This document shows positions 1 to 8,953 of a DNA stretch of 64,000 bases, in pieces. The number at the start of each line of letters is the position of its first letter. Position 1 is the first letter of the stretch. Source of the DNA: an uncultured Phocaeicola sp. (lineage in GTDB: Bacteria > Bacteroidota > Bacteroidia > Bacteroidales > Bacteroidaceae); NCBI GenBank assembly GCA_948579315.1, contig CAPAOL010000010.1:17271-81270 (forward strand), read 5' to 3'. Below the pieces are notes generated by a model. That model was not told where the DNA came from and made no database searches. It saw only the letters and a list, made by a program, of their open reading frames with translations. The position numbers and the translations under genes are program-made.

Positions 1-646
1 GATGCAGGCGGCAGGTTCCTCTTACAACTGGATGATAAACCAACTCTGCCAGCATGAGCAGGCCTTAGCGGCTCAATCGAGCCGTAGTGTGTTCGAACTG
101 ATTGACGAACAGATACTTTCTTCTCCGATAGGAGCCAACAAACTCCTGTTCCTGCCTTATATGCTTGGTGAACGTACTCCTCGTTGGAATGTAGATGCGA
201 AAGGAGCATTTATTGGTCTGACACTGGGGCATCAACATGGAGATATGTTGCGTGCCGTTATGGAAGGTATCACGCTTAATTTGGGATTTATTGTCAATAT
301 CTTCCGCCAACATGTTCCTATCGACCAAGTGACCGTTATCGGCGGATGTGCGCAGAATCCTGTTTGGCGTCAGATGATGGCGGATATTTATCAGGCGGAA
401 ATTCGTGTACCTAATTATTTGGAGGAAGCTACTTCAATGGGAGCAGCTATCCTGGCAGGTATCGGTGCGGGTGTCTTTAAAGATTTCTCTGTAATAGACC
501 GTTTTGTCCGTATCGAACAGACCGTGCAGCCGATTCCTGAAAACCGGGCGAAATATGAAGCGTGGATGTCTGTTTTTGATAAAGCCTATCATGCTTTATA
601 TGATATGTATACTGAGATTGCAAAAACTGAATTAGATTCTATATAA
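1..646 (+). CDS. FGGY-family carbohydrate kinase, xylulokinase-like (C-terminal part)
   Basis: The gene enters from beyond the left edge, so only about 214 C-terminal residues are visible. They carry the second actin-fold domain of FGGY kinases: a GERTPRW segment, a glycine-rich VIGGCAQNPVW phosphate-binding turn and an EATSMGAAILAGIGAG helix. The family phosphorylates sugars such as D-xylulose with ATP in the cytoplasm. Fourteen bases separate it from a Zn-alcohol dehydrogenase, and deoC follows, so it probably belongs to a sugar or polyol catabolic operon. The exact sugar cannot be decided: xylulose is the best family match, but other FGGY substrates (ribulose, a polyol) are possible. Confidence 0.8.
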   Translation, partial: MQAAGSSYNWMINQLCQHEQALAAQSSRSVFELIDEQILSSPIGANKLLFLPYMLGERTPRWNVDAKGAFIGLTLGHQHGDMLRAVMEGITLNLGFIVNIFRQHVPIDQVTVIGGCAQNPVWRQMMADIYQAEIRVPNYLEEATSMGAAILAGIGAGVFKDFSVIDRFVRIEQTVQPIPENRAKYEAWMSVFDKAYHALYDMYTEIAKTELDSI

Positions 647-660
647 AACCAAAGAACAAT

Positions 661-1695
661 ATGAAAACAGTCATTGTGCCGGCTCCCGGCAAAATAGAAA
701 TACGACAGGTGGAAACTCCTGTCATTAATGCTTATCAGGCATTGGTGAAAACAGAAATGGTGGCTTTGTGTAATGCGACCGACAGTAAGCTGGTAGCCGG
801 AAAGTTCCCCGGTGTAGATACGTACCCATTGGCTTTGGGACATGAGAATGCCGGAATTGTAGTAGCTGTAGGCGAGAAAGTGCGTAACTTCAAGATGGGC
901 GACCGTGTGATTGGCGGTCTTATTTCCGATTTTGGCGCACAGGGTATCAATAGCGGCTGGGGCGGTTTCAGCGAATATGTAGTAGTGAACGATTTTGAAG
1001 TATTGAAAGAAGAAGGGTTGGCCACACCTGAACAAGGGTGTTGGGATAGTTTTGAAATTCAGAACGCGGTTCCTTCGCACGTGCAACCGGAAGAAGCGGT
1101 GATTTCCTGTACCTGGCGTGAGGTACTGGGAGCTTTCAAAGATTTCAATCTGACTCCGGGTAAAAAGGTGATTGTAGTAGGCTCCGGTCCTGTTGGATTG
1201 AGCTTTGTGAAGTTGGGCAAGTTGTTCGGCTTGGGGCAGATTGACATTGTAGATATGCTTCCTGCCAAGTTGGAAGTAGCCCGCCGGATGGGAGCGGATC
1301 ATGGATATACTCCTGCTGAAATCAGCACTCCGGAGTTTATTGCTGCTGCCAATCGTTCTTACGATGCGGTTATCGATGCAGTGGGACTGGATGCGGTTGT
1401 CAATTCTGTATTGCCATTGGTAAAGATGGGCGGAGATGTCTGCGTATACGGTGTTATGACAAAGAATCCGACGTTCGATTTATCAAAAGCTCCTTATAAC
1501 TTCGACCTGCACATGCATCAATGGCCTACCCGTTCAGAAGAAAAAGCGGCGATGACTACATTGGCGCAATGGATTGAAGAAGGCAGACTTTCTGCGTCCG
1601 ACTTTATCACGCATCGTTTTGCGATAGAAGAAATAGAAGAAGCCTTTGCTGCCGTTAAACGGGGTGAAGTATTGAAATGCGTATTAACTTTTTAA
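661..1695 (+). CDS. Zinc-dependent alcohol/polyol dehydrogenase (MDR superfamily)
   Basis: 344 residues, the normal size for medium-chain dehydrogenases. Visible features are Cys38 in CNATD, the GHENAG motif around residue 61 (catalytic zinc site) and a Rossmann GSGPVGL turn near residue 174 for NAD(P). The structural-zinc Cys cluster of classical ADHs is not apparent, which is closer to sorbitol/threonine dehydrogenase relatives. It would oxidise a sugar alcohol or secondary alcohol. It starts 14 bases after the kinase and is followed by deoC, so a polyol oxidised here and phosphorylated by the kinase is a plausible pathway, but this is inference from context. Confidence 0.85.
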   Translation: MKTVIVPAPGKIEIRQVETPVINAYQALVKTEMVALCNATDSKLVAGKFPGVDTYPLALGHENAGIVVAVGEKVRNFKMGDRVIGGLISDFGAQGINSGWGGFSEYVVVNDFEVLKEEGLATPEQGCWDSFEIQNAVPSHVQPEEAVISCTWREVLGAFKDFNLTPGKKVIVVGSGPVGLSFVKLGKLFGLGQIDIVDMLPAKLEVARRMGADHGYTPAEISTPEFIAAANRSYDAVIDAVGLDAVVNSVLPLVKMGGDVCVYGVMTKNPTFDLSKAPYNFDLHMHQWPTRSEEKAAMTTLAQWIEEGRLSASDFITHRFAIEEIEEAFAAVKRGEVLKCVLTF

Positions 1696-1737
1696 GAAAC
1701 AATAGATTTATAACAACTTATTAAACGACTCAGAATA

Positions 1738-2454
1738 ATGGAAAAGAAGAATATAAACGAAGTGATTGCAGAATTGTCAGTAGAACAGTTGGCAGGAATG
1801 ATCGATCATACCTATCTGAAACCTTTCGGTGATGCATCTCCTATTGAAAAACTTTGTGCGGAAGCCCGTCATTATCAGTTTGCGATGGTAGCCATCAATC
1901 CGGCAGAAGTGGAAACTTGTGTAAAGTTGCTCGAAGGTTCGGGCGTACGTGTAGGCGCGGCTATCGGTTTTCCGTTGGGACAGAATACGGTAGAGTGTAA
2001 AGCGTTTGAAACCCGTGATGCTATCGCTAAAGGGGCAACTGAAATAGATACAGTCATCAATGTTCGTGCTTTGCAGAAAGGACAGACTGAAATCGTGAAA
2101 AAAGAAATAGAAGATATGGTTTCTATCTGTAAGCCTGCGGGAGTGATCTGTAAAGTCATTCTTGAAACTTGCTATCTGACGGATGAAGAGAAAGAAACGG
2201 TGTGCCGTATAGCCAAAGAGGCAGGAGTGGATTTTGTGAAAACGTCTACCGGATTCGGTACGGCAGGAGCAACAGTACACGATGTGGCGTTGATGCGTCG
2301 TGTGGTGGGTTCTACTATCGGAGTGAAGGCAGCAGGCGGTATTCGTGATCTCGATTCTGCGTTGGCATTGATTCAGGCAGGCGCTACCCGTATCGGTACA
2401 TCAAGTGGTATTCAAATTGTAGAATCCTATAAGGAGCTGAAGAAAGGTTTGTAA
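1738..2454 (+). CDS. deoC: Deoxyribose-phosphate aldolase
   Basis: 238 residues of a class I aldolase TIM barrel. IDHTYLKP is the N-terminal signature; the Schiff-base lysine lies in VKTSTGFG (Lys168) and the second active-site lysine in GVKAAGGIRD (Lys197). It cleaves 2-deoxyribose-5-phosphate to acetaldehyde and glyceraldehyde-3-phosphate. It sits 42 bases after the dehydrogenase in the same direction. In this setting it may act on a kinase product rather than only in nucleoside salvage, since no phosphopentomutase or nucleoside phosphorylase is adjacent. Confidence 0.95.
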   Translation: MEKKNINEVIAELSVEQLAGMIDHTYLKPFGDASPIEKLCAEARHYQFAMVAINPAEVETCVKLLEGSGVRVGAAIGFPLGQNTVECKAFETRDAIAKGATEIDTVINVRALQKGQTEIVKKEIEDMVSICKPAGVICKVILETCYLTDEEKETVCRIAKEAGVDFVKTSTGFGTAGATVHDVALMRRVVGSTIGVKAAGGIRDLDSALALIQAGATRIGTSSGIQIVESYKELKKGL

Positions 2455-2499
2455 TCGTTCTTTTTTCAAGAAGATAATTTAGGTAAATAAGAAGATAAA

Positions 2500-5013
2500 A
2501 TGATAAGATCGAAATTAATGAAGCTGTTGAAGTGTGGAATGGCATGTTGTGTGTTCCTTTCCATCGTAGCATGGCAGACGAAAGACACTTCCCTTCAGCC
2601 TACCGACACAGGAGGTTTTATCGTCGAGATTCAGAAGAAATATGCGGAAGTTCAGGCGATAAAAAAGAAAGGAAATCAGGAAGAGATAGAAAACAAGATC
2701 AAAGCCGTGCACCGGAGATTGACACGTACTTATCCAATCTATTATGATTGGTGGTTACAGGATGGCACAACGGGTGATGTAGACTGGTTTAGTAAGAGTT
2801 TTAATCAGGAACTTTCCGTGCGTTTGCAGAAACTGAACATCAAAGCTTCCGCAACTAACACGCCGGAAAATATCGAGACGGCTTTCCAGGCTTATTTGAA
2901 AGCGTGTGAACAAAGACGTATCAAGCGTTTGGCAGCCTTCACAACCGATAAACCGGAGATTGTTTTTACAAAGTACAGAACGTTGCGTCCTTCTTTCTTT
3001 GCTTATACCGAGGGCGTTTCGGATGCTCGTGCCGAATGTAATTACATTGCGGGCGGCGCGTTGGCGAAGTTGAAGATGAATGGTATCTGGGCGGAGGTAG
3101 AAACGCTGTTGACAGATGAGGAAGGAGTGGTTCGTGATCCGGATCTCCACTTCGACGGTCAGCACTTGCTTTTCTCCTGGAAGAAATCTTCCAAAGAGGA
3201 CGACTTTCATCTGTATGAAATGGATTTGAAGACACGTGAAATCAAACAGTTGACTTTTGGAAAAGGACATGCCGATATTGAAGGTATTTACTTGCCGGAT
3301 GATAATATCCTTTTCAACTCTACCCGTTGCGGGAGCACGGTAGACTGTTGGTTTACGGAAGTCAGCAATATGTATCTCTGCGACAGGGAAGGACGTTATA
3401 TGCGTCAGGTCGGTTTCGATCAGGTGCACACTGTTACTCCGACTCTGTTGGATGACGGTCGTGTGGTTTATACTCGTTGGGACTACAATGACCGCGGGCA
3501 GGTTTGGACGCAACCTTTGTTCCAGATGAATCCCGATGGAACGGGGCAGTCGGAATATTACGGAATGAACAGCTGGTTCCCGACAACGGTGGCACATATT
3601 CGCCAAATCCCCGGCACTCGTAAGTTGATGGGAGTTTTTATGGGTCACCATACTCCTCAACATGGTAAATTGGGTATTATAGATCCCGAAGCCGGACGTG
3701 ATGAGAATGAAGGTGTCATGTTTGTAGCTCCGGTCCACAAACCGAAACCTGAACGTATTGACGACTATGGAAAGTTTACCGATCAGTTTCAGCACCCTTT
3801 CCCGTTAAGTGAGACGGAATTTTTAATTTCTTATACTCCGTTGGGATATTACGTCGGACATCCGATGGAATTCGGCGTTTATTGGATGAATGCGGATGGA
3901 GAACGTGAGTTGTTGGTTTCTGATATGCGTATATCCTGCAACCAACCAATATTGGTTGCTCCTCGCAAACGTCCGTTCCGCCGTTCGTCTTCGGTAGATT
4001 ATACGAAGAATGAAGGTGTATATTATATGCAGAATATCTACGAAGGTAACGGATTGAAAGGGGTAAAACCGGGTACAATCAAACAGTTGCGTGTAGTAGA
4101 AATCCAGTTCCGTGCAGCGGGTGTAGGCGAAGTGGGTGGTAATGATAAAGGTGGAGGAGCCCTCATGAGCTCTCCTGTAGGAGTAGGTAATGCAGCTTGG
4201 GACGTGAAGAGAGTGTTGGGAGTGACGGAAGTGTATCCCGATGGTTCTGCTTTCTTTAAAGTGCCTGCACGCAAACCTCTATATTTTCAGGCATTGGATG
4301 AAAATGGACGTGTCGTGCAGACGATGCGTAGCTGGTCTACTTTGCAACCGAACGAGGTGCAGAGTTGCGTGGGATGTCACGAACATAAGAATACGGTTCC
4401 TGTAGCAGGGCATCCGGTATCTATGGCCATGAATAAAGGTATCAAGGCATTGGAGCCGGAAGATGAGATGGGCGAACGCAATTTCAGTTACCTGAAAGAA
4501 ATCCAGCCTATCTGGGACAGACATTGTATCTCTTGCCACGATGGAGTGAAGCAGCCAATGAGTCTGAAAGGTGAATTGAAAGTAATGGATAAACCAAGCA
4601 AAAGAAAATATACGGATTCGTATTTGAGTTTGACCCATGCTACTCAGGATCAAGGCGGAGGAGCATGGCGAGGTAATGCATACCATCCGGAAGTAAACTG
4701 GATCAGTGCTTTATCCCAACCTACATTGTTACCGCCTTATTTTGCTGGTTCTAACACGAGTAATTTGATAAAACGCCTGGAAAGCGGACATGGAGGTACT
4801 AAGTTGACTCCGCAGGAAATACGAAAAGTGGCTCTTTGGATTGACTTGCTTGTACCTTTTATCGGAGACTATCGCGAAGCGAATAACTGGTCGCAAAAAG
4901 ATCTCGACTTCTACAATTATTATGATAAGAAGCGGGAAGCAGCCCGTGCGGAAGATCAGGAGAATATTCGTCAATACATTCAATCCCTTCAAACTAAACA
5001 AGAGAAAAAATGA
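2500..5013 (+). CDS. Secreted diheme c-type cytochrome, hydrazine-synthase alpha-like
   Basis: 837 residues. A hydrophobic signal segment (residues 8-25) is followed by a helical region, a TolB-like beta-propeller (about 190-460) and a C-terminal haem part with two CxxCH sites, CVGCH near residue 623 and CISCH near 676. The propeller-plus-haem order resembles the family containing the alpha subunit of hydrazine synthase (HzsA middle domain), which is widespread in organisms that make no hydrazine; that activity should not be inferred here. Likely a periplasmic or lipid-side redox protein. It overlaps the next cytochrome by 4 bases (ATGA), so the two are translationally coupled, and the fused CcsB-CcsA haem ligation protein lies downstream. 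Confidence 0.75.
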   Translation: MIRSKLMKLLKCGMACCVFLSIVAWQTKDTSLQPTDTGGFIVEIQKKYAEVQAIKKKGNQEEIENKIKAVHRRLTRTYPIYYDWWLQDGTTGDVDWFSKSFNQELSVRLQKLNIKASATNTPENIETAFQAYLKACEQRRIKRLAAFTTDKPEIVFTKYRTLRPSFFAYTEGVSDARAECNYIAGGALAKLKMNGIWAEVETLLTDEEGVVRDPDLHFDGQHLLFSWKKSSKEDDFHLYEMDLKTREIKQLTFGKGHADIEGIYLPDDNILFNSTRCGSTVDCWFTEVSNMYLCDREGRYMRQVGFDQVHTVTPTLLDDGRVVYTRWDYNDRGQVWTQPLFQMNPDGTGQSEYYGMNSWFPTTVAHIRQIPGTRKLMGVFMGHHTPQHGKLGIIDPEAGRDENEGVMFVAPVHKPKPERIDDYGKFTDQFQHPFPLSETEFLISYTPLGYYVGHPMEFGVYWMNADGERELLVSDMRISCNQPILVAPRKRPFRRSSSVDYTKNEGVYYMQNIYEGNGLKGVKPGTIKQLRVVEIQFRAAGVGEVGGNDKGGGALMSSPVGVGNAAWDVKRVLGVTEVYPDGSAFFKVPARKPLYFQALDENGRVVQTMRSWSTLQPNEVQSCVGCHEHKNTVPVAGHPVSMAMNKGIKALEPEDEMGERNFSYLKEIQPIWDRHCISCHDGVKQPMSLKGELKVMDKPSKRKYTDSYLSLTHATQDQGGGAWRGNAYHPEVNWISALSQPTLLPPYFAGSNTSNLIKRLESGHGGTKLTPQEIRKVALWIDLLVPFIGDYREANNWSQKDLDFYNYYDKKREAARAEDQENIRQYIQSLQTKQEKK

Positions 5014-6812
5014 AAAAGAAGATATTGATACCTGTTGGTATGGCTGCTCTGTTTCTTTGTGCGTCTTGGCAAGCAGCGGAAACTACGGTTTCGCCGGACC
5101 GTTTGTTTTTGGCAGACAACGGTAAATCCTTGTTTGTAACAAACAGGGCAGGCTGTGAACTCATCAAGATGTCGTCCGACGGGCAGAAAATGGAAAAGAA
5201 AGTCTCTTTCCCGTCTCCTGTCAATGCGATGACGCAGGATGCGAATGGTAAACTTTGGGTGGTATGCGACGGAAACTACGGTACGATGTACGAATTGGAC
5301 GGCAAAAAACTTTCGGTACAATCCAAAACAAAAAGCGGAGCTACTCCTTCGGACATTCTGTATAATCCGTTGTCAAAGTCTCTTTGGGTGACGCAACGGT
5401 TCAACAACGAACTTTGGGAGATTGATCCGGCAACCCGTAAGGTGAAAACTAAAATCGCTGTCGGCCGTGAACCTGTGTCGATGGCTGCCTTTGCGAGTGA
5501 TTCTTGCCTGTTGATTGCGAATAATCTGCCGGAAATGCCTTCTACGGCTTATCCGATTGCGGTACAGCTCGACATGGTCGATGTACTTTCGAAAAAGGTT
5601 TCGGGACGTATCATGCTTCCGAACGGCTCTACGGACGTAAAGTCAGTAGCGGTGGATAAGAATCATACTTTTGCGTATGTCACTCACTTAATCTCCCGTT
5701 ATCAGTTGCCTACCAATCAATTGGATAGAGGATGGATGGCTACCAATACATTGTCTATTATTGACTTGAAGGCAAAGAAGTGGCTGACTTCCGTCATCTT
5801 GGATACTCCGCAGAAAGGAGCGGCTAATCCGTGGTCGGTCATTGTGACTCCGGATGATAAACAAATCATTGTAGCGGCTGCCGGCAGTCAGGAATTGGTG
5901 CGCATCGATCGTATGGCTTTGCACGAACGTCTTGCCAAGGCAAAGCAAGGAGAAATGGTCACTCCTTCCATGAAAGCATGGGGGAATATCCCCAATGATG
6001 CAGGATTCTTGTATGGCATCCGTGACTTCATTCCTACACAGGGAAAAGGTCCGCGTTCGGTGGTTGCCACAGGAAGTAAAATTTATACAGCCAATTATTA
6101 TACATCGGAACTGGTGTCTATGGATTTGAACGGCAAGAATATGCAGAAGCTGGTTTTGGGTGCTCCGTTAGCTTTCACTAAAGTAGGTAAAGGTGATATG
6201 TATTTCCATGATGCGACCATTTGTTTCCAAAATTGGCAAAGTTGTGCAACCTGCCATCCGAATGATGCACGTATGGACGGGCTTAACTGGGATTTGCTGA
6301 ATGATGGCATGGGTAATCCGAAGAATACAAAAACTCTTTTGTTTTCGCATCAGACTCCGCCTTGTATGGCAACTGGTATTCGTAAGAATGCCGAAGTTGC
6401 GGTACGTTCGGGAGTGAAATATATCCTGTTTATGGAAGGAGAGGAGGAAATCAGTGAATCTATCGACGAATATCTAAAGTCTCTGAAACCTCTTCCCAGT
6501 CCTTATCTTCAAAATGGTAAACTTTCTGCGAAAGCGAAAAGAGGAAAGAAGATTTTTGAAGAAAACTGTGCAAGTTGTCACTCCGGAGAATATTATACCG
6601 ACCTGAAACAGTATAAGGTAGATTGGACTACCGGACCCGATAAAGGTTTGTCAATGGACGTTCCAGCTTTGAATGAGTGTTGGCGTACAGCTCCTTATTT
6701 GTATGACGGGCGTAGTTATTCGATGAAAGATATGCTTAAGGTACACGGACCTCGCAAACCGGTTTCCGAAAAAGAACTGGAAGAGCTGGAGGAATATGTA
6801 TTGTCTCTGTAG
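5010..6812 (+). CDS. Secreted beta-propeller/diheme cytochrome c protein
   Basis: 600 residues. The signal peptide covers residues 1-23. Residues 25-390 form YVTN-type beta-propeller blades (repeated LFVTN, LWVTQR, IIVAAAG strands). Two haem sites follow: CATCH near residue 412 and CASCH near 520, with a C-terminal layout (ACRTAPYLYDGR-like: WRTAPYLYDGR) typical of MauG/cytochrome c peroxidase-type C-terminal domains. It may be an electron carrier or peroxidase-like partner of the preceding cytochrome, with which it overlaps by 4 bases. The substrate is unknown. Multihaem proteins other than Nrf are uncommon in gut Bacteroides, which makes this pair notable. Confidence 0.75.
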   Translation: MKKKILIPVGMAALFLCASWQAAETTVSPDRLFLADNGKSLFVTNRAGCELIKMSSDGQKMEKKVSFPSPVNAMTQDANGKLWVVCDGNYGTMYELDGKKLSVQSKTKSGATPSDILYNPLSKSLWVTQRFNNELWEIDPATRKVKTKIAVGREPVSMAAFASDSCLLIANNLPEMPSTAYPIAVQLDMVDVLSKKVSGRIMLPNGSTDVKSVAVDKNHTFAYVTHLISRYQLPTNQLDRGWMATNTLSIIDLKAKKWLTSVILDTPQKGAANPWSVIVTPDDKQIIVAAAGSQELVRIDRMALHERLAKAKQGEMVTPSMKAWGNIPNDAGFLYGIRDFIPTQGKGPRSVVATGSKIYTANYYTSELVSMDLNGKNMQKLVLGAPLAFTKVGKGDMYFHDATICFQNWQSCATCHPNDARMDGLNWDLLNDGMGNPKNTKTLLFSHQTPPCMATGIRKNAEVAVRSGVKYILFMEGEEEISESIDEYLKSLKPLPSPYLQNGKLSAKAKRGKKIFEENCASCHSGEYYTDLKQYKVDWTTGPDKGLSMDVPALNECWRTAPYLYDGRSYSMKDMLKVHGPRKPVSEKELEELEEYVLSL

Positions 6813-6870
6813 TGAGTTTCGTCCGTGCCTGAAAAAACTTTTATATAAAACTAATTTTGAATTGATATTT

Positions 6871-7755
6871 ATGACAAGAATATATATGGCGATTCTAGCT
6901 TTTCTGTTTCCGGCATTTTTGTCTGCACAGACAAAAACGTTTGCAGGAACGGATTATTCGCAAGGAATTGTCTTCGTGATGGAAAATAATCAAATCGTGT
7001 GGCAACACAAAGCCCCCGATTCCAATGATTTATGGGTATTGCCTAATGGCAATATCCTTTTCACCACCGGACATGGAGTGCTCGAAATGACTCGTCAGAA
7101 CGATACCATCTTTCATTATGAATCTAAAAGCCCGGTTTTTGCCTGCCAACGATTGAAGAATGGAAATACGTTTGTGGGCGAATGTAGCACAGGTCGTATG
7201 CTGGAAATCTCTCCCAAGGGTAAGATTGTGAAAGAAGTGTGCATTCTGCCGGAAGGAGTGAAAGAGGAAGGATTTGCTTTCATGCGTAATGCACGGCGTT
7301 TGGATAATGGTCATTTTTTGGTGGCACATTATGGTCCGCAGTGTGTGACGGAGTATGATACGAACGGAAAAGTGGTGTGGAACCTGGAGGTTCCCGGCGG
7401 ACCACATTCGTTGACCCGCCTGCCTAACGGACACACGCTGATTGCCGTAGCAGATAAGGATCAGAATCCGCGGCTTATTGAAGTAACGAAAGAAGGAAAA
7501 ACAGTTTGGGAATTATCGAATACGGATATTCCCGGCAAACCGTTGAAGTTTTTGGGAGGCTTTCAGTATTTCTCCGACGGGCGTTTTCTGATTACAAACT
7601 GGACAGGACATGTGAATCCGAAAGAGAAAGTACACATGTTGTTGGTCGACCGACAAAAGAAGATACTTTATTCTTTGGAAAATACTCCGGGCTTGAAAAC
7701 CATGTCGTCCATCTATAGCATGGATATTCCGGCAGGCGTTACCTCTTATCATTAA
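6871..7755 (+). CDS. Secreted PQQ/arylsulfotransferase-like beta-propeller protein
   Basis: 294 residues if started at the ATG at 6871, which places a clean signal peptide (MTRIYMAILAFLFPAFLSAQ) at the N terminus; the longer frame from 6796 overlaps the previous gene and lacks one. The mature part shows repeated W-[HNE]-x(n)-LPNGNxL blade motifs, as in arylsulfotransferase and PQQ-like propellers, so it is a binding or scaffold propeller, with no catalytic residues identifiable by eye. It lies 58 bases after the cytochrome and in the same operon, suggesting a periplasmic partner. Confidence 0.7.
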   Translation: MTRIYMAILAFLFPAFLSAQTKTFAGTDYSQGIVFVMENNQIVWQHKAPDSNDLWVLPNGNILFTTGHGVLEMTRQNDTIFHYESKSPVFACQRLKNGNTFVGECSTGRMLEISPKGKIVKEVCILPEGVKEEGFAFMRNARRLDNGHFLVAHYGPQCVTEYDTNGKVVWNLEVPGGPHSLTRLPNGHTLIAVADKDQNPRLIEVTKEGKTVWELSNTDIPGKPLKFLGGFQYFSDGRFLITNWTGHVNPKEKVHMLLVDRQKKILYSLENTPGLKTMSSIYSMDIPAGVTSYH

Positions 7756-7796
7756 TAAAGTATAGATCATAAGAAAAAGACATTGAAATTTGCACT

Positions 7797-8924
7797 ATGA
7801 AGTATCATCGAATAAAATGTAATTTGTATAAAGCGGAAGGAGACAGTTGGGAACAGATGGCGGAAGAATTACTTTCATCCGCTGTCCGGGAAGAGAGAGT
7901 GGTCCGTCTTATACTCTTTACACGCTGTACGGATAATCAGGAATACAAGTTTCAACGTTCCTTTCTGGAACAATGGGTGGAACGGCATTTCGTTTCTCCC
8001 CGTCCGGTCGTTTCGCTTGTGGCTCAAAAACCGTTGGTGGCGAACTTGGTGCTGGAGGTACATTCATTGGTGGAGGCTGCGGATGAGGCGCTCACAATAG
8101 AAGAACAGTTCACTTCTTCTGTCCGCTACCTCCGGATCGCGACTCCTTACTACCGGGAAATAATAGCAGGAGGACTTTGTGCGGATGATTTGAATCTTCC
8201 TGTTCGCGAACAATCGGAACAAGCATTCAGAAAGGCTGAAGAGATATTGAAAGCGGAACAGATGAACTTCGGTGACATTGTCCGTCAGTGGAATTATCTG
8301 GAACGTATCACCGATATTGCACATGGCAATCAGTGTTATCAGGATTTTAATGATGTGCGCACTCTGTTTTATGCTTCTTCGGCATGGGAATCAGGCTATC
8401 CGGCAGCAACAGGGATCGGCACACAATATGGTGGCATACTGATTGATTTCAATGCTGTCAGCGGAGAAGTGGATATTGTTCCTTTGGATAATGATTGGCA
8501 ACGGGCTGCTCATGTTTATTCGGATGAGGTACTGATTAGTCACCGGGCGGATACGGAGAAAGGAACTCCGAAGTTCGAAAGAGGAAAGTCTGTGTCCGAC
8601 CGTCGACAGGAAGTGATTTATATTTCCGGCACGGCTGCCATTCGTGGTGAGGAAAGTGTAACGACCGGAGATGTACTTTCGCAAGCGGAAATCACTCTTG
8701 AAAATATCCAGCATTTGATCGGACTGGAGGAGGGAAGAGAAAATTGGCCGGAACATTCCGGTAAGTTAGGACTCCTTCGTGTATATCTGAAGAATGAGGA
8801 AGATGCGCCGGCTGTGAAAGCAGACTTGGATAAACTTTGTCCGGATCTGCCTATTGCTTATCTTTATGCGGATGTATGCAGAGAGGAATTATTGATAGAA
8901 ATTGAAGGGATTGCTTATTTGTAA
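7797..8924 (+). CDS. Chorismatase-like (FkbO/Hyg5 family) / RidA-fold protein
   Basis: 375 residues, no signal peptide. The middle and C-terminal thirds resemble FkbO/Hyg5/XanB2 chorismatases and RidA-fold proteins: FYASSAWESGYPAATGIG around residues 190-207, and VIYISGTAAIRGEESV followed by QAEITLENIQ at about 280-315. Chorismatases hydrolyse chorismate to hydroxybenzoates or dihydrodiols. Lying between periplasmic cytochromes and a haem-ligation protein, it might supply a small aromatic carrier or quinone precursor, but that is speculation. I recognise the fold family by pattern only; a non-catalytic RidA relative is an alternative. Confidence 0.55.
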   Translation: MKYHRIKCNLYKAEGDSWEQMAEELLSSAVREERVVRLILFTRCTDNQEYKFQRSFLEQWVERHFVSPRPVVSLVAQKPLVANLVLEVHSLVEAADEALTIEEQFTSSVRYLRIATPYYREIIAGGLCADDLNLPVREQSEQAFRKAEEILKAEQMNFGDIVRQWNYLERITDIAHGNQCYQDFNDVRTLFYASSAWESGYPAATGIGTQYGGILIDFNAVSGEVDIVPLDNDWQRAAHVYSDEVLISHRADTEKGTPKFERGKSVSDRRQEVIYISGTAAIRGEESVTTGDVLSQAEITLENIQHLIGLEEGRENWPEHSGKLGLLRVYLKNEEDAPAVKADLDKLCPDLPIAYLYADVCREELLIEIEGIAYL

Positions 8925-8953
8925 AAGCATTGTTTATTATAAAAGAAAAACAG

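Noticed and set aside
2755..3795. Long minus-strand frame of 346 codons inside the HzsA-like gene
   Set aside because: It is antisense to a gene with haem motifs and a signal peptide, and its own translation lacks any domain or composition of a real protein.
2500..5013. True hydrazine synthase
   Set aside because: Only the alpha-like subunit family is present; beta and gamma subunits and an anammox context are absent.
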